From NCBI GenBank assembly GCA_031423155.1, contig JANPEZ010000044.1, positions 1 to 21,244 of the forward strand: DNA of 21,244 bases, written 5' to 3'. Made by a program: the position numbers and the translations under genes. Position 1 is the first letter of the stretch, and every line of letters starts with the position of its first letter. Below, one piece after another: positions 6,127-13,330 of this stretch. The notes beneath the pieces were generated by a model. That model did not search any database and had not been told where the DNA came from. It saw only the letters and a list, made by a program, of their open reading frames with translations. Source of the DNA: JANPEZ01 sp031423155. GTDB taxonomy: Bacteria; Actinomycetota; UBA4738; HRBIN12.

Positions 6127-7838
6127 GACGCGACCTCATCTGACTCGTCGGCTTCGCTCTCCTTCGATCCGTAAGGGATCCAGGCCGAAAGCGTCGTCCC
6201 GCTCCCGGGCGCCGATCGAACCTGCCATCTGCCGCCCGCCGTCTCGACCCGCTGGCGCATGCCAGCCAGCCCGAAATGACCATCGCGCAGGAGCTGAGCC
6301 TGATCCTCGATCGCGAAGCCGACGCCGTCGTCGTCCACTCGTAACTCGACCCCGTTCCCACGAGTCGCGACCCTGACAGACACCATGCGGGCGTGGGCGT
6401 GTTTGGAAACGTTGGTCAGCCCCTCCTGGATGACCCGATAGATCACGCTTTCCAGGTCGGGGTCGAGAGGATGGTTGATCGTTATTTCGAGTGCGCAGGC
6501 GACGTTGGTCTTCTTGCGGAGGGCGTCCACATGATCGCGGACGGCTGATTCGAGTCCGTGCTCGCTGAGAGCAGCCGGGCGGAGTTCCGTCATGACCCGC
6601 CGAAGGCCGGATATCTCCCCGGAGACCCCCTCGGCGATCCTCTCGATGAGGGGGGCTGCCTCTACGGTCTCGCCCCGGCCGACCTGACGGCGTAGACGCT
6701 CGATGGAGAAGGTCACCTCGGACAGTCTCTGGATCGGTCCGTCGTGCAGGTCCGAGGCGATCCGCGCCCGCTCCGCCTCGGTGGCACGGACGGTTCCATC
6801 CAGCAGCTGGGTTCGAGCTCTCTCAGACTCGCGCAGCTCAGCGAGTGCGGCTTCCAGTTGCTCACCCTTCGATCTCAGATCGGACGCTGCGGACTCCACG
6901 CCGCGTAGCAGACCTGCCATCCTGGCCAGCACCAGCAGGAACATGACCACCGAGGTCGTCGCGATCACGGGAAGGTACTGCACGTGGCCGCGCGCGGACT
7001 GGATCCAAAGAACCGCGGGCGCCAACAGGGATGCGGCGGACACCAGGGCGAACCGGGCGTGCCGTAACGCCCCCTCCGTAGAAGTCGGCTGAGCAGGTTC
7101 GGGCAGCCGCCTCATCGATGGGTGCAGGAGGGCGGCGCCGGAGAAGACGTAGAAGAACAGCCATCCGGTATCGACCCACGAGCCCGTTTCGACGTAGGAC
7201 GTGAACGAGATCACCGAGAACCCCACGTCGGCTATCAGGGTCGAGAGCAGAGCGAGCCCAAGGAGCCGAAGCGCGGCCCATCTGTATCCCTCGGGAACGA
7301 ACAAGAGGCGCACCAGGACGCCGAGCATCACCACATCTACGAGCGGATAGGCGGCCGACACGACGGACTCCGCGAGGCTCGCGGAACCTTGGACCAGGTT
7401 CGGTTCGATCAGGAACGCCCAGGATAGGAGTCCGGCACCCCCGGTCACCGTTAGAGCATCCAGGAGTGCCGCCCTGTCGCCTCCGGGCGTTCGGCCTCTT
7501 ATGACCAGCATCAAGCCGGCGAGCAGGGCGGGGTAGCTGGCCAGGTACAAGATGTCGGCCACTCCGGGGAAGGGTGCGTCCCTGTGAAGCAAGAGCGCGT
7601 CGGAACTCCAGATCATGTCGCCGCCAACCCACAGCGCCATCCCGGCGGTCATCAGGTACCAGGGCAGGCGCCGGACCGGAGCATTGATCTTGATCCCGAC
7701 CAGCATCGCCGCGATGGTTGCTGTGCCGAGCAGGTCGTAGGCGACGGTTTGAGCATCCTTCGTTGGCAGGACGAAGAAGTACGCGAAGACGGCGAGCGTC
7801 GCGCCCGCGGTCCAGCCGACCCAAAGCCTGGATCTCAC
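6123..7838 (-). CDS. Membrane sensor histidine kinase, HisKA_3 type, with about ten TM helices
   Basis: The 571-residue product begins with about ten hydrophobic segments (roughly 6-25, 33-50, 60-77, 93-112, 126-144, 157-181, 190-212, 222-239, 262-281, 287-310), a large membrane sensor without a periplasmic domain. A coiled coil (about 315-355) leads to the HisKA_3 dimerisation helix, with phosphoacceptor H365 in SDLHDGPIQ. D366 and Q370 form the DxxxQ phosphatase motif. The ATPase domain has N476 in LTNVSKHAH, DDDGVGF (502-508) and GHFGLAGMRQR (520-530). HisKA_3 kinases normally phosphorylate NarL-type receivers, and one follows with a TTGA overlap. The stimulus is unknown. The GTG start at 7838 has GAGG four bases upstream and a sigma-28-like sequence ending seven bases before it. 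Confidence 0.92.
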   Translation of the reverse strand: MRSRLWVGWTAGATLAVFAYFFVLPTKDAQTVAYDLLGTATIAAMLVGIKINAPVRRLPWYLMTAGMALWVGGDMIWSSDALLLHRDAPFPGVADILYLASYPALLAGLMLVIRGRTPGGDRAALLDALTVTGGAGLLSWAFLIEPNLVQGSASLAESVVSAAYPLVDVVMLGVLVRLLFVPEGYRWAALRLLGLALLSTLIADVGFSVISFTSYVETGSWVDTGWLFFYVFSGAALLHPSMRRLPEPAQPTSTEGALRHARFALVSAASLLAPAVLWIQSARGHVQYLPVIATTSVVMFLLVLARMAGLLRGVESAASDLRSKGEQLEAALAELRESERARTQLLDGTVRATEAERARIASDLHDGPIQRLSEVTFSIERLRRQVGRGETVEAAPLIERIAEGVSGEISGLRRVMTELRPAALSEHGLESAVRDHVDALRKKTNVACALEITINHPLDPDLESVIYRVIQEGLTNVSKHAHARMVSVRVATRGNGVELRVDDDGVGFAIEDQAQLLRDGHFGLAGMRQRVETAGGRWQVRSAPGSGTTLSAWIPYGSKESEADESDEVAS

Positions 7839-7845
7839 TGAACCT

Positions 7846-7873
7846 CTATCGGTGCGTTGGCTACCCGACCTTA
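7846..7873 (-). promoter_or_regulatory. Sigma-28-like promoter candidate before the ten-TM histidine kinase
   Basis: On the minus strand TAAG, 16 bases, then ACCGATAG resembles the FliA/WhiG consensus TAAA-N15-GCCGATAA (three of four and six of eight matches, spacer one base longer). The -10 part ends seven bases before the GTG at 7838. It is one of three such sequences before signalling genes in this window. Chance matches are possible. Confidence 0.25.
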
Positions 7874-7894
7874 GGTATCACGCCTGCCGGTCGG
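7865..7894. repeat. Inverted repeat just after the metB-like stop codon
   Basis: CCGACC (7865-7870) and GGTCGG (7889-7894) form a perfect six-base stem with an 18-base loop, directly adjoining the TAG of the metB-like gene at 7895-7897. There is no T-tract, so it is not a standard terminator. It could be a weak or factor-assisted terminator, or an operator for the kinase gene whose promoter candidate it overlaps. Confidence 0.3.
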
Positions 7895-9019
7895 CTATGC
7901 CAGCGCCCGATCCAGGTCTGCCATGAGGTCGTCGGGGTGCTCTATGCCCACCGACAGGCGGATCAGCGTTGGGGGTATCTCCAGGGCAGAACCGGCGACG
8001 CTGGCGTGGGTCATCGGCGCCGGCATCTCGATCAGCGACTCGACTCCGCCCAAGGACTCGGCCAGGAAGAACAGCTCGGTGTTCTGCACGACCCGGTAGG
8101 CCTCGGCTTCGGTGCCGACCTCGAAGGAGACCATGCCGCCGAAGTCCGACATCTGCTTGGCCGCGATCTCGTGACCGGGATGCAGCGCGAGCCCCGGGTA
8201 GTTCACCTTGACGACCTTGGGATGCGACGAGAGGAACTCGGCGATGGCCCGAGCGCCCGTGCAGTGAGCGGCCATCCTGACGGCGAGGGTTTTCAGACCG
8301 CGCAGGGCCAGGTAGCTGTCCATCGGGCCGGGCACCGCGCCGATGGCGTTCGTCAGGAAGCCGAGCTGCTCGATCCATTCGGGGTCGCTTGTCACGATCG
8401 CGCCGGCGATCAGGTCCGAGTGACCGCCGATGTACTTGGTGACGCTGTGAACGACAGCGTCGGCGCCCAACTCCAGCGGCCGCTGCAACGCCGGGGTCGC
8501 GAACGTGTTGTCGACGATGACGCGCGCGCCCGCTCCGTGCGCGATAGCCGAGACGGCCGCTATGTCGACGATCTTCAGCATCGGGTTGGACGGGGTCTCG
8601 ATCCAAACGTGCTTGGTCTGCGGTCGCAGGGCCTTCCGCACCGCGGCTTCGTCGGAAAGGTCGACGGTCGAGGACGTTAGCCCCCAGCGCGAGAGCACAC
8701 GCGTGAGCAACCGGAACGTTCCTCCGTAGACGTCGTCGGCGAGCAGCACGTGATCGCCGGGAGAGAGCGTCAGCAGCAGTGTCGTCTCGGCCCCGAGCCC
8801 CGAGGAGAATGCGAACCCGCGCTCACCTCCCTCCAGGGCCGCGAGCGCGTTCTGGAAGGCCTCGCGTGTCGGATTCCCACCGCGGGCGTAGTCCCACTTC
8901 TTCGGCTCGGCTACCGCCTCCTGACGGTAGGTGGAGGTCTGGTAGATCGGAACGTTGACCGCCCCGTACAGGGCTTCGGGATCCTGGCCCGCGTGGATGG
9001 CCTTGGTCTCGAACCTCAT
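7895..9019 (-). CDS. metB: Cystathionine gamma-synthase/gamma-lyase family PLP enzyme
   Basis: The 374-residue protein belongs to the Cys/Met-metabolism PLP family. Key motifs are YARGGNPTR (44-52), FSSGLGAETTLL (71-82), the cofactor aspartate in VIVDNTFATP (D170) and the Schiff-base lysine K195 in HSVTKYIGGHSD. The end, SLGGVESLIEMPAPMTH and IRLSVGIEHPDDL, is standard. The family covers cystathionine gamma-synthase, which makes cystathionine from an acylated homoserine, and gamma-lyase, which splits it to cysteine. Sequence alone does not separate them; being in an operon with cystathionine beta-synthase suggests the lyase direction. I used the ATG at 9019 because the family N-terminus, FETKAIHAGQ, starts there and because the ATG overlaps the DUF429 stop (ATGA). 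Longer in-frame starts would lie inside the DUF429 gene. Confidence 0.9.
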   Translation of the reverse strand: MRFETKAIHAGQDPEALYGAVNVPIYQTSTYRQEAVAEPKKWDYARGGNPTREAFQNALAALEGGERGFAFSSGLGAETTLLLTLSPGDHVLLADDVYGGTFRLLTRVLSRWGLTSSTVDLSDEAAVRKALRPQTKHVWIETPSNPMLKIVDIAAVSAIAHGAGARVIVDNTFATPALQRPLELGADAVVHSVTKYIGGHSDLIAGAIVTSDPEWIEQLGFLTNAIGAVPGPMDSYLALRGLKTLAVRMAAHCTGARAIAEFLSSHPKVVKVNYPGLALHPGHEIAAKQMSDFGGMVSFEVGTEAEAYRVVQNTELFFLAESLGGVESLIEMPAPMTHASVAGSALEIPPTLIRLSVGIEHPDDLMADLDRALA

Positions 9020-9849
9020 CTCGTCTCGGGGGGCATCTCCCACTTGCGTCTCCTCAACTCGGTCTCGGCCTCGCGGCCCCGACGTACTTGGTCCCATAGG
9101 CCGGACTTGCGCTTCGCATCGTGTCCGCGCGCGAACTCTCGCGGCGGACGAACCTGCCGGCCGCACCCGCAGGCGCAGTCGACGAACAAAGGCATCGTCG
9201 CGGCGACCTCATCCTGTCCGGCACGGTACCGCGCGGCGGGCAGCGTGCGCGCGGGAACGACTATCACGCCCTCCTTGAGATCGCCGAGGTAGGTGTGATG
9301 ACCCTCAAGGACGAGGATGCCCGTCAGGGCCGCCAGTGCCGCATCCACGCCATCGAGCGTCGTGAGTTCTGCGGTCCGGACCCCTTGCGAGCGAAGGACC
9401 CTCTCCCGCCAGGGGCGTTTACGCATCGACTTTGGCCTAAGGCAGCCGGCCAGCACCGTTGCGGTGGCGTGCGGGAAGACCTCTATCGTTCGCCCTTTCC
9501 ACTGCCCGCCGTTGAACAAGGGGAAGCCGCAGGCGGCGGCGACCTTGAACACCTCGAACCCCGATCTCATCCAGTCGAACTGCGTGGCGCCCCCGTGGCC
9601 TTTGGAAGGAGTCCTGAACGCGTGGATGTTGAGCTGTGCGAGCTGGTTCTCGGTCAGGCGCGACTTGCCGGTCGCGGCCCATGCCGAGGGAGCGTCGACC
9701 GCCACGATGTCGGGCTTGCCTTCCTCGATCGCCCGCCGCACATCCTCCAGGTTCGCGTGCGTTGCCACCAGGAACGGCACTCGCGAGCCGTCCATCATGA
9801 CCAGATCCAGACCCTTGCCGACACCGACGTCGATCCCGAGCGATCTCAC
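9016..9849 (-). CDS. DUF429 domain protein with a C-terminal CxCGCG cysteine motif
   Basis: The product is 277 residues from GTG at 9849. Residues 1 to about 205 match DUF429, predicted to have an RNase-H-like fold, with SLGIDVGVGKGLDLVMMDG at the N-terminus, DIVAVDAPSAWAATGKSR (47-64) and ENQLAQLNIHAFRTPS. No reaction is established for the family. The last 58 residues are a separate basic module with CACGCGRQV (225-233), FARGHDAKRKSGL (239-251) and a final arginine-rich LRRRKW; C225, C227 and C229 with H243 could bind a metal. It sits between cbs, whose stop is four bases upstream, and the metB-like gene, which overlaps it as ATGA, so all three should be co-translated. A frame extending upstream to 10398 only shadows cbs. 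No Shine-Dalgarno sequence is obvious. Confidence 0.8.
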   Translation of the reverse strand: MRSLGIDVGVGKGLDLVMMDGSRVPFLVATHANLEDVRRAIEEGKPDIVAVDAPSAWAATGKSRLTENQLAQLNIHAFRTPSKGHGGATQFDWMRSGFEVFKVAAACGFPLFNGGQWKGRTIEVFPHATATVLAGCLRPKSMRKRPWRERVLRSQGVRTAELTTLDGVDAALAALTGILVLEGHHTYLGDLKEGVIVVPARTLPAARYRAGQDEVAATMPLFVDCACGCGRQVRPPREFARGHDAKRKSGLWDQVRRGREAETELRRRKWEMPPETR

Positions 9850-9853
9850 CTGT

Positions 9854-11227
9854 CTACCGGGAGAGCTGACGATGCGCCAGGAAGTCCAGGAGGTCGCTGC
9901 GCGTGAGGACGCCCAGGACCTGTCCCGCCTTCGCGACGAGTACCGCCGGCCCGCTCTCCAGCCGTTCGAACGCCGCCTCGATCGGATCGTCGAATTCGAC
10001 CAGCGGGATCGGGGGAGCCATGACTTCGGCCACGTCGGCCTGGAGCGAATCCGGATCGCGGAAGATGCGGTCGAGCAGTTCGCGGTCGCGGATCGAACCC
10101 ACGAAGTGAGTGATGTCGGCCCCGTCCTCGTTGACGACGGGAGCCTGCGAGATCGAGTGCTCCTGCAGGGTGTCGACCGCCTGACGGACCTTGTCGCGAG
10201 CCCTGACGGTGACGAGCGGTGGCAGCGAATCGCCCTTGGCGGCCAGAACCTCCTCCACGCGGACGACGTCGGGTCGATCGAGAAGCCCGTACTGAAGCAT
10301 CCACGAGTCCGAGTAGAGCTTGGACAGATAGTTGCGCCCGGTGTCGGGCAGCAGGACGACGATCGTTGCATCCGGTCCCAGGTCGCGCGCAACCTCAAGG
10401 GCCGCGAAGACGGCGGTGCCGCCGGAGCCTCCGACCAAGATGCCTTCCTGTCTGGTCACCGCGCGGGCCGTTCGGAAAGAGTCGCGATCGCTCACCTTCA
10501 CGTACCTGTCGACCACGCTCGGATCGAACGTCTCGGGCCAGAAGTCCTCGCCGATGCCTTCGGTTAGATACGGGCGGGGCTCGTCCCCGGAGAAGAGTGA
10601 GCCCTCGGGGTCGGCGCCGACGACGAGCAGGTCGGGCTTGCGCTCCTTCAGGTAGCGGCCGACCCCGGTGATCGTTCCTCCGGTTCCGACTCCGGCCACG
10701 AATACGTCCAGCTCGCCCTCGGTCTGCTCCCAGATCTCCGGACCGGTCGTCTCGTAGTGGGTCTGAGGATTCACCTGGTTGAAGTACTGGTTCGGCTGGA
10801 ACGCGCCCGGGATCTCCTGAGAGAGCCTGTCGGCAACTCGGTAGTAGGACTCGGGCGATTCGGGAGGCACGGCCGTCGGGGTGATCACGACCTCGGCACC
10901 GTAGGCCCTCAGCAGTGCGACCTTCTCGGCGCTCATCTTGTCCGGCATCACGAAGATGCACTTGTAGCCCTTGATGGCGGCGGCGATCGCGAGGCCGTGT
11001 CCGGTGTTGCCGGATGTGGGCTCGACGATCGTGCCGCCGGGCTTGAGCAGCCCTTCACGCTCGGCCGCTTCGATCATCTTGATGCCGATCCGATCCTTGA
11101 CGCTTCCGCCGGGGTTCAACATCTCGCACTTCGCCAGGACCGTGGGCTTCACGCCGCGAGCCACCTTCGACAGCCTCACCAGCGGCGTGTTTCCCATGGC
11201 GTCTAGGAACGTGTCGAGCGCGTGCAT
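9854..11227 (-). CDS. cbs: Cystathionine beta-synthase with C-terminal CBS-domain pair
   Basis: The 457-residue enzyme joins serine (or O-acetylserine) with homocysteine to form cystathionine using PLP. GNTPLVRL opens the fold, the PLP lysine is K44 in GGSVKDRIG, the phosphate/substrate loop is TSGNTGHG (71-78) and the second glycine loop is VGTGGTITG. The tail YSDSWMLQYGLL (about 310-321) marks true cystathionine beta-synthases rather than cysteine synthases. After it come two CBS domains (about 330-455), as in actinobacterial and eukaryotic enzymes, where they may regulate activity. The ATG has an excellent Shine-Dalgarno, GGAGGAGGAAG, a few bases upstream. It heads the operon cbs / DUF429 / metB-like, comparable to the cbs-metB neighbourhood of mycobacteria, and probably makes cysteine by reverse transsulfuration. 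Confidence 0.95.
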   Translation of the reverse strand: MHALDTFLDAMGNTPLVRLSKVARGVKPTVLAKCEMLNPGGSVKDRIGIKMIEAAEREGLLKPGGTIVEPTSGNTGHGLAIAAAIKGYKCIFVMPDKMSAEKVALLRAYGAEVVITPTAVPPESPESYYRVADRLSQEIPGAFQPNQYFNQVNPQTHYETTGPEIWEQTEGELDVFVAGVGTGGTITGVGRYLKERKPDLLVVGADPEGSLFSGDEPRPYLTEGIGEDFWPETFDPSVVDRYVKVSDRDSFRTARAVTRQEGILVGGSGGTAVFAALEVARDLGPDATIVVLLPDTGRNYLSKLYSDSWMLQYGLLDRPDVVRVEEVLAAKGDSLPPLVTVRARDKVRQAVDTLQEHSISQAPVVNEDGADITHFVGSIRDRELLDRIFRDPDSLQADVAEVMAPPIPLVEFDDPIEAAFERLESGPAVLVAKAGQVLGVLTRSDLLDFLAHRQLSR

Positions 11228-11326
11228 CGGGGGCTTCCTCCTCCGGGTGGAACTGCTGGGGGTAATCCTCCCACGGCCGGACCCGAACCGCGCATGTGTG
11301 CCGCGGAGGTGGGCTATCCTCCGGGC
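11228..11326. promoter_or_regulatory. Divergent promoter region between cbs and the first receiver-GGDDF gene
   Basis: On the plus strand TATCCT at 11315-11320 lies six bases before the GTG at 11327, the same hexamer and spacing as before erpA, which points to a leaderless transcript for the signalling gene. On the minus strand cbs has a strong Shine-Dalgarno sequence but I see no convincing -10. The region is 99 bp long. Confidence 0.45.
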
Positions 11327-12280
11327 GTGAGCGAGGAGCCCCGCGAGAGCGTGCTGGTGGTCGAGGACGACGCGGCACTCTCTCGGCTGCTGCAGGTCGA
11401 GTTGAAGGCTTCCGGGTTCGACGTGCGGGTGGCGACCGATGGACAGCAGGGGCTCGACTTGGCTCAGGCCGATCCACCGGATCTGGTTCTGGCCGACGTG
11501 ATGATGCCGAACATGACCGGCTACGAGCTGGCCCGCCGGCTCCGCGAGGATCCCAGGACCGCCGAGGTTTCCATCATCATGGTGACCGCGCGTGGGATGA
11601 AGGCAGACAAACTCGAGGGCCTGACATCGGGCGCCGACGACTACGTCGTTAAGCCTTTCGATAACGAAGAGCTGCTCGCTCGCGTCCGCGGGGTTCTGCG
11701 GCGCGCCAAGTACATGCGCTCCCAGTCGCCGTTAACGGGCCTGCCCGGGAACCTTCGCATCGAAGACGAGATCCAGGCCCGAGTCGACTCCGGTGAGCAG
11801 TTCGCGGTCATGTATCTGGATCTGGACAACTTCAAGTCGTTCAGCGACTCCTACGGATTCGTACGGGGAGACGAGGCGCTGCGGGCGACGAGCCTGCTCA
11901 TCCGCGACGTCGCTCGCGCGGTGGCGGGGGTCGAGGCCTTCGTCGGCCACATCGGAGGGGACGATTTCGTGATCCTGGTCGATCCGAGCAAGGCCGAAGA
12001 CGTCGGTGGCGAGATCATGCGGCGGTTCGACGAGCTCTCGCCGACGCTTTACGTGGAAGCCGACGCCGCCCGAGGCTATCTCGAGGGGCAGGATCGTCAG
12101 GGGAACCTTCACCGATTCCCACTCCTCAGCGTGTCCATCGGCGTCGCGACCACCGCCGTGCGCTCCTTCGCCCATCGGGCAGATGCGGTCGAGGTGGCCA
12201 CAGAGATGAAGAACCTGGCCAAGCGCACGGAAGGCTCAAGCCTGGCGATGGACCGGCGCAGAGGCGCAGTCCAGGAGTGA
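11327..12280 (+). CDS. Response regulator with receiver and GGDDF (variant GGDEF) domain, first copy
   Basis: The 317-residue protein has an OmpR/PleD-type receiver (5-125) with acidic pair D14-D15 in VVEDD, phosphoacceptor D57 in LADVMMP, T87 and K109 in VVKPF. A short linker leads to a GGDEF-type domain (about 133-310): SPLTGLPGN, YLDLDNFKSF with D165 and D167, IGGDDF at 209-214 and RFPLLSVSIGVAT at 263-275. The signature is GGDDF instead of GG(D/E)EF, the usual Asp before LTGL is Ser/Pro, and no RxxD inhibitory site precedes it. It could make cyclic-di-GMP, weakly or not at all, or act as a nucleotide sensor. The GTG start follows a leaderless -10 (TATCCT). The longer ATG at 11222 would overlap the divergent cbs start. 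A close paralogue follows. Confidence 0.88.
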   Translation: MSEEPRESVLVVEDDAALSRLLQVELKASGFDVRVATDGQQGLDLAQADPPDLVLADVMMPNMTGYELARRLREDPRTAEVSIIMVTARGMKADKLEGLTSGADDYVVKPFDNEELLARVRGVLRRAKYMRSQSPLTGLPGNLRIEDEIQARVDSGEQFAVMYLDLDNFKSFSDSYGFVRGDEALRATSLLIRDVARAVAGVEAFVGHIGGDDFVILVDPSKAEDVGGEIMRRFDELSPTLYVEADAARGYLEGQDRQGNLHRFPLLSVSIGVATTAVRSFAHRADAVEVATEMKNLAKRTEGSSLAMDRRRGAVQE

Positions 12281-12349
12281 ACCTCCCCGTGGGGCTACAC
12301 CTAGGGGGTTAAGCTGCCGATTTGCCAAGGACGGCAGGCAGGGGGCAGG
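12281..12349 (+). promoter_or_regulatory. Spacer before the second receiver-GGDDF gene, with a sigma-28-like sequence and inverted repeats
   Basis: TACA at 12296-12299, a 16-base spacer, then GCCGATTT at 12316-12323 resembles the FliA/WhiG consensus. A transcript starting after it would carry the purine-rich GGCAGGGGGCAGG just before the TTG start. CTGCCG (12314-12319) and CGGCAG (12332-12337) form a six-base inverted repeat that overlaps the -10 part, and CCCC-GT-GGGG lies at 12285-12294. Neither hairpin has a T-tract. I see no cyclic-di-GMP riboswitch core. Confidence 0.25.
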
Positions 12350-13330
12350 TTGAACGAGCAGACTACGAGCGATCAAGGTGGCCATGAGGACGAAGAGCCT
12401 CAGGGCGAGCATGTTCTCGTCGTCGATGACGACCCGTTCATAGCCCGTCTTTTGGAGATCGAACTTCGCGCGGCCGGTTATGAGGTCGGAGTCGCCGGAG
12501 ACGGTGTTCAAGCCCTGGAGGCCGCCCAGCAACGCTGTCCTGACCTGGTCCTGGCCGACGTGATGATGCCGAACATGGATGGTTTCGAGCTGACCCGCAG
12601 GCTCCGCCAGGACGCCAGAACTTCCTCCGTGAGTGTGATCATGCTCACCGCGCGCGGACTGTCGGCGGACAAGCTGGAGGGTTTCTCCGTAGGGGCCGAC
12701 GATTACATCGTCAAGCCCTTCGACACACCCGAGCTTCTCGCGCGCATCCGCGGGGTCCTAAGGAGAGCCCGCGAGATGAGGGCGTCCTCACCTTTGACGG
12801 GACTGCCGGGCAATGTCCGGATCGAGGACGAGATCGAGGGCCGCGTCTCCTCCGGTGCGCGCTTCGCGATCTTGTACGCCGACCTGGATCACTTCAAGGC
12901 GTTCAACGACCACTACGGATTCATGCGAGGCGATCAGGTCATCCAGTTCACTGCTCGGATGATCCAAGAGGTCGCGCTCGAAAGATCCGCGGGGGAGGCA
13001 TTCGTCGGCCACGTTGGAGGGGACGACTTCGTGGTCGTTTGCCCCCCCGAGGTCGCCGAAGGCCTGGCCGCCGCCATCGTCGAGCGGTTCGATCGCGAGT
13101 CGGCGTCGCTGTACGACGAGGTCGACTCCGCCGCCGGCTTGATCGAGGTCACGAACCGTCGCGGCGAGCTTCAGCGATTCCCTCTGCTTTCCATCTCGAT
13201 CGGACTCGCATCGACCGAGCGGCGCGAGTTCGCGCACTATGCCGAGGCGGTTGCCGTGGCGACCGAGATGAAGGCTTACACGAAGGCCACGGCCGGATCC
13301 TCTTGGGCGATCGACCGACGGATCGTCTAG
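12350..13330 (+). CDS. Response regulator with receiver and GGDDF (variant GGDEF) domain, second copy
   Basis: The 326-residue protein is a tandem paralogue of the preceding gene along its full length. The receiver (about 20-138) has VVDDD at 24-28, phosphoacceptor D70 in LADVMMP, T100 and K122 in IVKPF. The variant cyclase domain has SPLTGLPGN (147-155), YADLDHFKAFNDHYGF (176-191), VGGDDF at 222-227 and RFPLLSISIGLAS. It shares GGDDF, the missing RxxD site and the Ser-Pro before LTGL with copy one, so these are inherited family features and not recent decay. The metal-binding Asp pair (D178, D180) is retained. I accept the TTG start at 12350 because GGGGGCAGG lies just upstream and no better in-frame start exists before the receiver. 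The TAG stop overlaps the convergent PAS kinase in CTAG. Confidence 0.87.
   Translation: MNEQTTSDQGGHEDEEPQGEHVLVVDDDPFIARLLEIELRAAGYEVGVAGDGVQALEAAQQRCPDLVLADVMMPNMDGFELTRRLRQDARTSSVSVIMLTARGLSADKLEGFSVGADDYIVKPFDTPELLARIRGVLRRAREMRASSPLTGLPGNVRIEDEIEGRVSSGARFAILYADLDHFKAFNDHYGFMRGDQVIQFTARMIQEVALERSAGEAFVGHVGGDDFVVVCPPEVAEGLAAAIVERFDRESASLYDEVDSAAGLIEVTNRRGELQRFPLLSISIGLASTERREFAHYAEAVAVATEMKAYTKATAGSSWAIDRRIV

Noticed and set aside
9850..10398. Upstream extension of the DUF429 frame
   Set aside because: It overlaps cbs in another frame and translates into Ser/Arg-rich low-complexity sequence; DUF429 homology begins at the GTG at 9849.
12285..12294. CCCC-GT-GGGG hairpin as a terminator after the first GGDDF gene
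   Set aside because: The loop is two bases, the stem four, and no T-tract follows.
12281..12349. Cyclic-di-GMP (GEMM) riboswitch before the second GGDDF gene
   Set aside because: The spacer is only 69 bases and lacks the conserved GEMM core sequences.
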